This document shows, in pieces, positions 8,167-15,652 of a DNA stretch of 63,316 nucleotides. A program made the translations under genes and the position numbers. A model generated the notes under the pieces. It was not told the origin of the DNA. It ran no database searches and saw nothing but the letters and a program-made list of their open reading frames with translations. The first letter of the stretch is position 1; each line of letters opens with the position of its first letter. The stretch comes from Deltaproteobacteria bacterium (GTDB taxonomy: Bacteria; Desulfobacterota; B13-G15; RBG-16-54-18). The DNA lies in assembly GCA_016927065.1 (NCBI GenBank), contig JAFGNJ010000016.1:1-63316 (forward strand). The letters run 5' to 3'.

Positions 8167-10260
8167 ATGAAGAAGTATGAAGTCGAAAAAATTAGGAATG
8201 TCGGTATCTTCGGTCACGGCGGCGACGGGAAGACGTCGTTGGCAGACGCGATCCTCTTCGACACCGGGATGAACAATCGGATGGGAAGGGTGGATGACGG
8301 TTCATCCCTCCTCGACAGTGAGCCTGAGGAAATTAATCGCCAGATATCCATCAACGCAGCCCTCGCCTACTATGAATGGGACAAGCATCGAGTGATCCTC
8401 ATAGACACTCCCGGAGATGCCAATTTTATCTATGATGCCAAGGCAGGCATGCAAGTAGTAGAAGGAGGGATTATCGTCATCGGCGCCAACTCCGGGGTCA
8501 AGGTCCAGACCGAAGTGATGTGGGGTGAGGCCAATAAGATGAACCTTCCAAGGATCATTTTTATCAACAAGATGGATGCGGAGCGGGCCCGCTTCGCTGA
8601 GACCGTTAATGATATCAAGGAGAATTTGGAAACGATTCAACCGCTCCCCCTCCAAATCCCTATCGGACAAGAGAAGGATTTCAAGGGGATCGTCGATCTG
8701 CTAAGCAACAAGGCCTATATCTATGAAGGGGATGGCAGCGGCAAATATCAGGAAACAGCAATCCCTTCGGAGCTGGCCGAGGAGGCTCAAGGGCAACGGG
8801 TAAAGACTATTGAGACCCTGGTTGAGATGGACGACGCTCTCATGGAGCGGTATTTGGAAGGGGGGGAGGTAGGTCTGGCAGACCTTTACCAATGCCTGAA
8901 GAAGGGAACCGTAGCGTGCAAATTCGCCCCGGTTGTCTGCGGTTCTTCCACCAAAAATATTGGGATTCACCCCCTCCTGAATCTGATCAACATCTGTCTC
9001 CCCTCCCCGGTGGAGAGGGAGCCCCGGAGCGGCAAAAACCCTCGTACGGGAGAGGAAGAACAAAGGGAGCCCAAAGAAGACGCTCCGTTTGCCGCCTCTG
9101 TCTTTAAGACCATCGCCGATCCATTTGCCGGTCGGCTAACCCTCTTCAGGGTCTATTCGGGGGGGATCAGCGCGGATACCACCCTCTATAACGCCACCAA
9201 GGAAGCCAAAGAGCGCATTGCACAGATATTTATGCTCCAGGGGAAAAAACAGGAACCCGTCGGGTTCGCCGGCCCTGGGGATATCGTGGCGGTGGCCAAA
9301 CTTAAGGAGACCACCACCGGAGATACCCTCTGCAACGAAAAAAATCCTATCACCTTTGCAGGGACATCCCCACCCCCGGCGGTCATGTCGTATGCCATCA
9401 GACCCAAGGCCAAAGGGGACGAAGAAAAGATCGCCACCTCTCTACAGAAACTCATGGAGGAGGACCCTACTATAAGCATCTCACGAGATCCGCAGACCAA
9501 AGAGATCATCCTTTCCGGTATGGGACAGGTCCACGTAGACGTGGTGCTGGAGAAACTCAAGCGCAAGTTCGGGGTAGAGGTCGATTTGGAGGCCCCGAAG
9601 GTACCCTACATGGAGACCATAAAAAAATCGGTTAAAGGGGTCATCTATAGACATAAAAAGCAGACCGGCGGGCGGGGGCAGTTTGCCGAGGTCCACTTTG
9701 ACATCTCTCCGTTGGAGCGCGGGAAGGGGCTTGAATTCGAAAATGCACTCACCGGCATGAATGTACCGCGCAACTTCGTCCCGGCCGTGGAAAAGGGGAT
9801 TGCCGAGGCCACAACCTCTGGCGTTCTGGCAGGGTACCCCGTGGTCGATGTTAAGGTCCGCTTTTATGACGGCAAGTCCCATGAGGTGGACTCCTCTGAG
9901 ATGGCCTTCAAGCTCGCCTCCATCATGGGTTTTAAGAAGGGCGCCCGTGAGGCAAGCCCTGTGCTCCTGGAGCCGATCATGAAGATAGAAGTCGTTGTGC
10001 CGGAGGACAATGTCGGTGACGTCATCGGTGATCTCAACGGCAGAAGGGGGAGGATACTCGGGGTTGAGGCCAAAGGGCATAACCAGATCGTCAAGGCCAA
10101 CGTCCCCATGGCGGAGGTCCTGCGCTACGCCCCCGACCTCACTTCAATGACCGGGGGGAAGGGTAGTTTTGCCTTTGAATTTTCTTACTACGAAGAGGTC
10201 CCCGCTAATATCAGTGAGCGGATCGTTGCCGAAACCCAGAAGGAAAAAGAAGAGGGGTAG
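8167..10260 (+). CDS. Elongation factor G-like translational GTPase (EF-G2 type)
   Basis: A 697-residue full-length translational GTPase with G, II, III, IV and V domains. The P-loop is GHGGDGKTS, not the GHIDAGKTT of canonical FusA; later motifs are DTPGD and NKMD. This P-loop variant marks the EF-G-like paralogue family found beside canonical EF-G in many Deltaproteobacteria and Thermus. It lacks the str-operon neighbours rpsL, rpsG and tuf, which also argues for the paralogue. AAGGGAGG precedes the ATG. dtd follows 26 bases after the stop, so the two may be cotranscribed. Its precise role in translation is uncertain. Confidence 0.9.
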   Translation: MKKYEVEKIRNVGIFGHGGDGKTSLADAILFDTGMNNRMGRVDDGSSLLDSEPEEINRQISINAALAYYEWDKHRVILIDTPGDANFIYDAKAGMQVVEGGIIVIGANSGVKVQTEVMWGEANKMNLPRIIFINKMDAERARFAETVNDIKENLETIQPLPLQIPIGQEKDFKGIVDLLSNKAYIYEGDGSGKYQETAIPSELAEEAQGQRVKTIETLVEMDDALMERYLEGGEVGLADLYQCLKKGTVACKFAPVVCGSSTKNIGIHPLLNLINICLPSPVEREPRSGKNPRTGEEEQREPKEDAPFAASVFKTIADPFAGRLTLFRVYSGGISADTTLYNATKEAKERIAQIFMLQGKKQEPVGFAGPGDIVAVAKLKETTTGDTLCNEKNPITFAGTSPPPAVMSYAIRPKAKGDEEKIATSLQKLMEEDPTISISRDPQTKEIILSGMGQVHVDVVLEKLKRKFGVEVDLEAPKVPYMETIKKSVKGVIYRHKKQTGGRGQFAEVHFDISPLERGKGLEFENALTGMNVPRNFVPAVEKGIAEATTSGVLAGYPVVDVKVRFYDGKSHEVDSSEMAFKLASIMGFKKGAREASPVLLEPIMKIEVVVPEDNVGDVIGDLNGRRGRILGVEAKGHNQIVKANVPMAEVLRYAPDLTSMTGGKGSFAFEFSYYEEVPANISERIVAETQKEKEEG

Positions 10261-10286
10261 GGTAAGGTCTATATCCCAGTGCCGGG

Positions 10287-10730
10287 ATGCGTGTTGTCAT
10301 CCAAAGGGTAAAACAGGCTAAGGTCTGCGTCGAGGAAAAGGCTATCGGAGAAATCGGGGGTGGCCTCCTCTGCTTTGTGGGAGTGGGGAAAGGGGACGAA
10401 GAGGCGGACGCGGACTACCTGGCAGCCAAGATCCCCCAATTGAGGATCTTCGAAGATGACGAGGGGCGATTCAATCGTTCCCTCCTCGATATCGGGGGCG
10501 GGATACTGGTGGTCTCACAGTTCACCCTCTACGCAGACTGCCGCAAAGGACGCAGACCCTCCTTCACCGATGCCGCCGAACCCCGGCAGGCACGAGAGCT
10601 CTACCACCACTTTGTCACCAAGCTCCAAGAGCAGAACATCTCCGTGGCCACGGGCGAATTTCAGGCCCGCATGGCAGTAGAATTGGTCAACGACGGCCCG
10701 GTTACGCTCCTGCTCGACAGCAAGTCCTAG
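10287..10730 (+). CDS. dtd: D-aminoacyl-tRNA deacylase
   Basis: Hydrolyses D-amino acids mischarged on tRNA. The 147 residues are the normal length, opening [16 protein letters not shown], with the catalytic segment [18 protein letters not shown] (about residues 77-94) and the C-terminal [11 protein letters not shown] that carries the Gly-Pro selectivity element. It follows the EF-G-like gene by 26 bases. Confidence 0.96.
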   Translation: MRVVIQRVKQAKVCVEEKAIGEIGGGLLCFVGVGKGDEEADADYLAAKIPQLRIFEDDEGRFNRSLLDIGGGILVVSQFTLYADCRKGRRPSFTDAAEPRQARELYHHFVTKLQEQNISVATGEFQARMAVELVNDGPVTLLLDSKS

Positions 10731-10772
10731 CAAAAATATGAAAGCTGTTATCTTTACGGACTTTTAGGCTTC

Positions 10773-10800
10773 TTGATGATATGGGGTGATGTGGTATAAT
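10773..10800 (+). promoter_or_regulatory. Promoter of the Memo-AMMECR1 gene
   Basis: TTGATG (10773-10778) and a perfect TATAAT (10795-10800) are spaced 16 bases apart, 35 bases before the ATG at 10836. The perfect -10 makes this a good sigma-70 candidate. Confidence 0.65.
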
Positions 10801-10835
10801 TACAGAGATAATACACTTCCGTAGGTATCACAGGT

Positions 10836-12353
10836 ATGAAAAAATGGATCTTCGCACTAGCATTATTATTATCCCTTATTCTCTGCGTGACGTCATGTGA
10901 GGGAAATATCGGCAGATGGATAAAGGAAAGGTGGAAGGCCATGACTAAAAAAAATATCAGGGAATCGGTCATCGCGGGTTCTTGGTATCCTGGGGACCGG
11001 ACAAAGCTGACTAATGACATCAAGGGGTATCTGGCGCAGATCCCGGAACACAAAATAGAGGGAGATGTAATCGCGCTCATCGCGCCCCATGCGGGGTATG
11101 TCTATTCCGGGCAGGTGGCCGCCTATTCGTATAAGCTCTTGGAGGGAAAAAAGTATGACGTAGTGGTCATCATCGCCCCCAGCCACCGGGCCTATTTTAA
11201 GGGTGCCTCGGTCTACCCCGCGGGGGGATATCGTACCCCCCTGGGGATCGTTCCTATTGCGGAGGAGATCACCGAGGCGCTGATGAAAAAAAGCACCTTA
11301 ATCAAATCAATTCCCAAAGCCCACGCCCAAGAGCACTCCTTGGAGATCCAGCTCCCCTTCTTACAGGTGGCCCTCGGAGACTTTCGCCTGGTCCCCATCG
11401 TTATGGGAGAACAGGATCTCCGAACCTGCGAGGAGCTGGGCAAGGTTGTTGCCGAGGTGATCAAAGGAAAGAATGCCCTCGTGATCGCCAGTACCGACCT
11501 CTCGCACTTCCACCCCTACAAAGAGGCGGTGGCGTTGGATCAGGTGGTCCTGAAGCGTGTGGATGCCTTTGACCCTAAGGGGCTGAGCGAAGATTTAGGG
11601 AAGGGGCGCTGTGAGGCCTGCGGCGGCGGCCCGGTCATAGCGGTGATGTTAGCGGCCCAGGCCTTGGGCGCGGATCAGGGGGAGGTTCTTCACTACGCCA
11701 ACTCCGGCAACGTAACCGGGGACCACAGCAGTGTGGTGGGGTACATGGCTGCTGTCCTGTATAAAAGCGCCAAGGCCCAAACGACAACACATAAAAAGGG
11801 AAAGGTCGGAGTAGACCTCGGCCTGAACGAGGAGGAGAAAAAGACCCTCCATGAAATCGCCCACACGGTGATCTGGAACAAGGTCTCGGGCAAGGAGGTG
11901 CCGGAATTCAAGATCACGTCCGAACGGTTAAAGGAGTTACGGGGGGCCTTTGTGACCGTTACCAAAAAAGGGACCCTGAGAGGTTGCATCGGGCACATCA
12001 GGGGGACCAAACCCCTTTATAAAACCGTGGAGGAGATGGCTGAAGCCGCAGCCTTCCAAGACCCCCGGTTCCCCCCAATCACCAAGAAGGAACTGAATGA
12101 TTTGGGCATCGAGATCTCCGTCCTCACCCCCTTTAAGCAGATCACCGATGTCAGTGAAATCGAGGTGGGGGTACATGGAATATACATGGAGCGGGGATTC
12201 TACTCCGGGCTCCTCCTCCCCCAGGTGGCCACCGAGTATGGGTGGGACAGGAACACGTTCCTGGAACACACTTGCCGCAAGGCTGGCCTGCCGCATGATG
12301 CGTGGAAGGATAAGGATACGCGGATCTATATTTTCTCAGCGGATATCTTTTAA
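10836..12353 (+). CDS. Memo-AMMECR1 fusion (AmmeMemoRadiSam proteins B and A) with lipoprotein-like N-terminus
   Basis: A 505-residue fusion. Residues about 42-310 are a Memo domain (SWYPGD, APHAGYVYSGQVA, APSHRAYFKG, STDLSHF), related to dioxygenases. Residues about 325-500 are AMMECR1 (GAFVTVTKKGTLRGCIGHI, DPRFPPI). In the AmmeMemoRadiSam system these act with a radical SAM protein, which is not in this window. The N-terminus is a hydrophobic segment ending in VTSC, a good lipobox. The ATG at 10941, with AAGG just upstream, would instead give a cytosolic protein that starts right before the Memo domain. Which start is used decides location. Confidence 0.88.
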   Translation: MKKWIFALALLLSLILCVTSCEGNIGRWIKERWKAMTKKNIRESVIAGSWYPGDRTKLTNDIKGYLAQIPEHKIEGDVIALIAPHAGYVYSGQVAAYSYKLLEGKKYDVVVIIAPSHRAYFKGASVYPAGGYRTPLGIVPIAEEITEALMKKSTLIKSIPKAHAQEHSLEIQLPFLQVALGDFRLVPIVMGEQDLRTCEELGKVVAEVIKGKNALVIASTDLSHFHPYKEAVALDQVVLKRVDAFDPKGLSEDLGKGRCEACGGGPVIAVMLAAQALGADQGEVLHYANSGNVTGDHSSVVGYMAAVLYKSAKAQTTTHKKGKVGVDLGLNEEEKKTLHEIAHTVIWNKVSGKEVPEFKITSERLKELRGAFVTVTKKGTLRGCIGHIRGTKPLYKTVEEMAEAAAFQDPRFPPITKKELNDLGIEISVLTPFKQITDVSEIEVGVHGIYMERGFYSGLLLPQVATEYGWDRNTFLEHTCRKAGLPHDAWKDKDTRIYIFSADIF

Positions 12354-12398
12354 AAGAATTATGCTTCCTTCATCCGTAGAATAAGCTTAAAAATAAAT

Positions 12399-12405
12399 AT
12401 TAGGC
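12399..12405 (+). other. Possible left boundary of an integron-type gene cassette
   Basis: The heptamer ATTAGGC differs by one base from the integron core site GTTRRRY and from the right-hand core GTTAGGC at 12986-12992. TTAGGCA therefore recurs at both edges of the unit 12400-12986, as expected for a cassette inserted downstream of the Memo-AMMECR1 gene. Confidence 0.4.
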
Positions 12406-12408
12406 AGC

Positions 12409-12885
12409 ATGTCTAAAAAAACTATAATTCTATTAGCTGTAACCATTATAACCTTTAGTTCTATTATCCTGCCCGGTTGTGAGGTTATTGAACAACCCTA
12501 CCAGTATTACCAAACATACGATCCATCACTACACGACGGAATGTGGGTGCCAAATATATTCCCGCACGATATAGTAGAGATATATGAGCAACACGTTATT
12601 GATACGAGCGAAGTATGGCTACGCTTTTCTTTGTCGGATCAGGAATTCGATCCTTCCAAAATAGGATACGAACCAATACAATCAATTCAGTTGTCCGAAA
12701 TTATATATCGTTTCCCATTTACACCACCTTGGAGAAAACGCTGGTGGTTTCAGACTTTTGGAAGAGAAGTAACATTAGAAGACAGATTGCCTGAGGCTCG
12801 TATTTATAAAGGAAAAAATTTAAATCACGCCGCTTACATAGCGGTTGATAAATCAACATCTACCATTTACTGGTGGAGTAAATGA
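12409..12885 (+). CDS. Putative lipoprotein of unknown function, cassette-borne
   Basis: A 158-residue protein with an N-terminal hydrophobic segment ending in the lipobox ILPGC (cysteine near residue 25), so likely exported and lipid-anchored. The mature part is Tyr/Trp-rich and matches no family I recognise. Composition is AT-rich, unlike the GC-rich gene upstream. It lies between a core-site-like heptamer (12399-12405) and a well-formed attC (12896-12992), only 10 bases after its stop, the usual layout of an integron gene cassette. It has no clear Shine-Dalgarno site. Confidence 0.7.
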   Translation: MSKKTIILLAVTIITFSSIILPGCEVIEQPYQYYQTYDPSLHDGMWVPNIFPHDIVEIYEQHVIDTSEVWLRFSLSDQEFDPSKIGYEPIQSIQLSEIIYRFPFTPPWRKRWWFQTFGREVTLEDRLPEARIYKGKNLNHAAYIAVDKSTSTIYWWSK

Positions 12886-12895
12886 GGTATATCTT

Positions 12896-12992
12896 GCCTA
12901 ACTAATCGTTCGAGAGCGGACAGGCTTGGCCGTCACTTGGCTTGAGGGGCAAGCCTCGTGCCTACCTGGCGCTTTCCGCTCGATCGTTAGGC
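12896..12992 (+). other. Integron attC recombination site
   Basis: A 97-base imperfect inverted repeat bounded by GCCTAAC (R'', 12896-12902, fits RYYYAAC) and GTTAGGC (R', 12986-12992, fits GTTRRRY); the two are exact reverse complements. Inside them, TCGAGAGCGGA near 12909-12920 pairs with TCCGCTCGA near 12974-12984 with unpaired bases, as expected for L''/L' boxes with extrahelical bases. A GC-rich variable centre follows. It begins 10 bases after the lipoprotein stop, in the orientation expected for the 3' end of that cassette. No integrase is visible. Confidence 0.8.
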
Positions 12993-13005
12993 ATGGTGGG
13001 AATCG

Positions 13006-13464
13006 ATGACGGACGGAAAACCAAATCAGCCAGCTAGTGGTCAAAAAATCGTCTTAGAGTTCTTGCGGGACGAATTACAACCGGTAATCCTCAAACTACA
13101 ATCTGTAGCGCAGCAAACTTCTTCACTTAGAGTGGGGTTTTGGGGCTCGTTTACACAGAAGGAGCTCCGCACTCTTGAACAATCGTATGTTGAGACAATG
13201 AGCCGATTCATGGTTGCGTATAAAAAGTGGTATTTCCCCGACGAAATGTTTAAGGATGTAGGTTCTTCACACAATGTTCAGATGCTTTCTGATTACATTA
13301 AGGTGAAGCCTGCTTTGAAGGAGCATATTCAAGAAGGTTTCAGACTCCTGGAGTATATCGACAGGATTCTGAGTGGGCAGAAATCGACCGCATATAATCG
13401 CGTTGCTATGTCTCTCTCTATCGTTGCCATCACGGTATCGGTTATGGTAGCAATCTGGTTATAA
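13006..13464 (+). CDS. Hypothetical protein with C-terminal membrane anchor
   Basis: A 152-residue protein with no family I recognise. Residues 1-125 are hydrophilic and mostly helical. Residues about 131-152 (VAMSLSIVAITVSVMVAIWL) form one membrane segment at the very C-terminus, suggesting a tail-anchored protein. The ATG lies 13 bases after the attC site, so it would be the next cassette in the array, but no attC is evident after its stop. The sequence just upstream is GC-poor with only a weak ribosome site. Confidence 0.6.
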   Translation: MTDGKPNQPASGQKIVLEFLRDELQPVILKLQSVAQQTSSLRVGFWGSFTQKELRTLEQSYVETMSRFMVAYKKWYFPDEMFKDVGSSHNVQMLSDYIKVKPALKEHIQEGFRLLEYIDRILSGQKSTAYNRVAMSLSIVAITVSVMVAIWL

Positions 13465-13588
13465 TAGAAAATTAGCAGGAGAAGATTGTGACTTGACCTT
13501 GAACAATTCAGCTAAAATAGGACATACGATAGTCAACACCGCTGATTTCAGCCACGAAGCTGTTTAATAATAAACATAGGATAAAAAA

Positions 13589-14104
13589 TTGTCTATATGC
13601 CTTAGACGTCTTATATATTGGCTTTTGCTGACAACGATATCTGTTGTCGTGGGGATAGCCATAGATATAGCCTTGAAAACAGAATCCTTTCCTCTCCTTG
13701 TACGCTTCGCTGGTCTCATCGGCATGGTATTGGCCCACTTCCCGCTCAAGAGGACGGGGAGGTTGCTTAAACTTCTAGGAGAACAAAAAGAATGGGGCTG
13801 TACAAATCGACTGATCACTACAGATATCTATAAATGTGTTCGGCATCCCCATCACTTAGGGGTTGGTATTTTCATGACTTCTCTTGGCCTCCTCATCGGA
13901 CATTGGTGGTCATTTCTCATTATCGCTATTACTCAATGGGTATGGGTTATTGCGTTCTTATTTCTGGTGGAAGAGAAGGAACTGACAGAAAAATTCGGAG
14001 AAGAATATAAAGCATATCGTCAACAGGTACCTATGTTATTCCCAAAATTGAATTGCTTCTTCAGTGTTCTCAATAAACCTATTGAGAAGGCAAGGAAGGG
14101 ATAA
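13589..14104 (+). CDS. Isoprenylcysteine carboxyl methyltransferase-like membrane protein
   Basis: A 171-residue integral membrane protein with about four hydrophobic segments. The signature YKCVRHPHHLGVGIF followed by EEKELTEKFGEEYKAYRQQV is typical of the ICMT/PEMT-like family, in which the Arg-His-Pro and Glu-Glu motifs bind S-adenosylmethionine. Bacterial members have poorly defined substrates. Translation appears to start at a TTG preceded by AGGA. The region is AT-rich and lies among other accessory genes. Confidence 0.75.
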   Translation: MSICLRRLIYWLLLTTISVVVGIAIDIALKTESFPLLVRFAGLIGMVLAHFPLKRTGRLLKLLGEQKEWGCTNRLITTDIYKCVRHPHHLGVGIFMTSLGLLIGHWWSFLIIAITQWVWVIAFLFLVEEKELTEKFGEEYKAYRQQVPMLFPKLNCFFSVLNKPIEKARKG

Positions 14105-14186
14105 CGAGGATCGCAGCGGGGACAAATTCGGTCGTCTGTTAAAAATAATTTGACTTATTAATTTTGATAGGTTATTATAAATAATA

Positions 14187-14459
14187 ATGTGGCATATTAA
14201 GGAACACAGTGATATCGAGAAATCCTGCAAGAAATTACCATCGGCGGTTGTTAAGAAATACGAATTGTGGAAAGACATTATTTTTCGGCATGGGCCTGAT
14301 AAATTAAGAGAATTCCCAGGATTCCATGACGAAAAATTAAAGGGAGACCGGAAAGGACAACGCTCATCGCGTTTGAGTTTGCACTATAGAGTTATCTATA
14401 CTGTGGAAAGAGATATCGTTACCGTTTTTGTGTTGGAAATATCACCACATAGCTATTAG
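14187..14459 (+). CDS. Type II toxin, RelE/HigB superfamily
   Basis: A 90-residue RelE-fold protein, probably a ribosome-dependent mRNA endonuclease. Recognisable features are the N-terminal helical pair with KLPSAVVKKYELWKDII, the central basic strand KGDRKGQRSSRLSLHYRVIY and the C-terminal strand VTVFVLEISPHSY. The toxin gene precedes the antitoxin by 8 bases, the HigBA-like order. The pair sits in an AT-rich block with an attC-like element directly after the antitoxin, in keeping with toxin-antitoxin cassettes known from chromosomal integrons. Confidence 0.85.
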   Translation: MWHIKEHSDIEKSCKKLPSAVVKKYELWKDIIFRHGPDKLREFPGFHDEKLKGDRKGQRSSRLSLHYRVIYTVERDIVTVFVLEISPHSY

Positions 14460-14467
14460 GAGGCTTT

Positions 14468-14746
14468 ATGCGATCAAAAAAGGGCAATGAATTTATCCCG
14501 GCAAAACCTCATGCTACGCTTACAACAGGTGAGGTCATCCGGATGCTTCGCGATCTCAAGGGTTGGACTCAGGCCGAACTTTCCAAACGTTGCGGGATCA
14601 GTACAAGCAATATCAGCCTCTTGGAAAACGAAAAAGTAGATATTGGTAAAAAGCGCGCAGAGCAAATAGCAAAGGCTTTTGATGTTCACCCCGCAATCAT
14701 CATGTTCCCTGAATATGAAGGTCAAGAAATCAAAAGGGCGGCCTGA
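14468..14746 (+). CDS. XRE-family antitoxin
   Basis: A 92-residue helix-turn-helix protein. The HTH region (TGEVIRMLRDLKGWTQAELSKRCGISTSNISLLEN) spans about residues 21-55, and the protein ends in a short acidic tail. It follows the RelE-like toxin by 8 bases with AGGAGG just before its ATG and is presumably both its neutraliser and the operon autorepressor. Its stop codon lies inside GCCTGAC (14741-14747), the first box of an attC-like repeat. Confidence 0.87.
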   Translation: MRSKKGNEFIPAKPHATLTTGEVIRMLRDLKGWTQAELSKRCGISTSNISLLENEKVDIGKKRAEQIAKAFDVHPAIIMFPEYEGQEIKRAA

Positions 14747-14844
14747 CAAACCACTGTGAGGCATACGACAACTGACACAGTGCCCCTTGGCGTTCGCGCC
14801 CGTGGGGACCGGAGCGGAAATCAAAGTGCAGGGCGCAATTTAAC
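14741..14844 (+). other. attC-like inverted repeat after the toxin-antitoxin pair (weak)
   Basis: GCCTGAC (one mismatch to RYYYAAC) opens and ATTTAAC (two mismatches to GTTRRRY) closes a 104-base segment. Near the ends AAACCACTG faces GTGCAGGGCG, and the centre is a GC-rich hairpin (CCCCttGGCG/CGCCcgtGGGG). The position after a cassette-type toxin-antitoxin pair fits an attC, but the outer boxes are degenerate. Confidence 0.35.
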
Positions 14845-14855
14845 ATGGAACAAAT

Positions 14856-15581
14856 ATGAAATTCAATGCAAAGGTAATAGCAGCTTTAGTTCTTACGTTA
14901 GTATTTATATGTTGCATAATCCTCATATACGAAAAAATAAAGATTAAAGAACACTATGTAATACACAGTACTCCTGTATGCCTACCGCAAGTTAAGCCAA
15001 TCTCTGAAATCGTAATTCGCATCACTGAAGAAGACTTAATAAATTGCGTTCCCCTCAGTCTCCCCCTTGTTAACCCCCATATTGAAATAGCTAAACGCAA
15101 AAGAAGGTTGTTGTTATACTCAGGTGAAGAGGTAGTGCGTATGTATAAAGTCGCCCTTGGTTTTAATCCTATTGATGATAAGGGAAGGCAAGGAGATGGG
15201 TGTACTCCGGAAGGTGAGTTTTATATCTCCCGGAAAAATAGTCAAAGCGAGTACTATTTATCGTTGGGTATAAGCTATCCCAATGCAGAAGATGCGCAGA
15301 GGGGGTTGCGAGAGGGTATTATTACACAAACACAGTATGGAGCAATAATGCTCGCGTTACGTTCTCACGAAATGCCACCCTGGGATACTCCGCTCGGAGG
15401 CGCAATATATATCCACGGCTGTGGTTCACAGCGGGATTGGACGCTTGGTTGTATAGCACTAGACAATGAAAACATCGAAGAGCTTTATGCCATTGTATCC
15501 AACGGCACGCCGGTCTTTATATATGGCGATATTCCGCCTGATCGTCTGCATTTGAGTAAGGGAGAGGAAGACGCGTCTTAG
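14856..15581 (+). CDS. L,D-transpeptidase (YkuD domain), membrane-anchored
   Basis: A 241-residue protein with one N-terminal membrane segment (about residues 6-25) and a YkuD domain (about 75-230). The catalytic block IYIHGCGSQRDWTLGCIAL contains the histidine and the cysteine nucleophile of the family, which makes 3-3 peptidoglycan cross-links or attaches proteins to the wall outside the membrane. The GDGCTPEGEFYI segment is also typical. Composition is AT-rich, like its neighbours. It converges on the Fe-S/FAD operon. Confidence 0.85.
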   Translation: MKFNAKVIAALVLTLVFICCIILIYEKIKIKEHYVIHSTPVCLPQVKPISEIVIRITEEDLINCVPLSLPLVNPHIEIAKRKRRLLLYSGEEVVRMYKVALGFNPIDDKGRQGDGCTPEGEFYISRKNSQSEYYLSLGISYPNAEDAQRGLREGIITQTQYGAIMLALRSHEMPPWDTPLGGAIYIHGCGSQRDWTLGCIALDNENIEELYAIVSNGTPVFIYGDIPPDRLHLSKGEEDAS

Positions 15582-15652
15582 GGTGGCAATCACGCCATGC
15601 ATGCACGCCGATGCGCACGGAACAAATTAACCCCATACCCTCTGTGTGCCCT

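Noticed and set aside
14096..14145. Possible further attC between the methyltransferase and toxin genes
   Set aside because: GATAAC and GTTAAAAA are present, but the inner arms do not form an inverted repeat.
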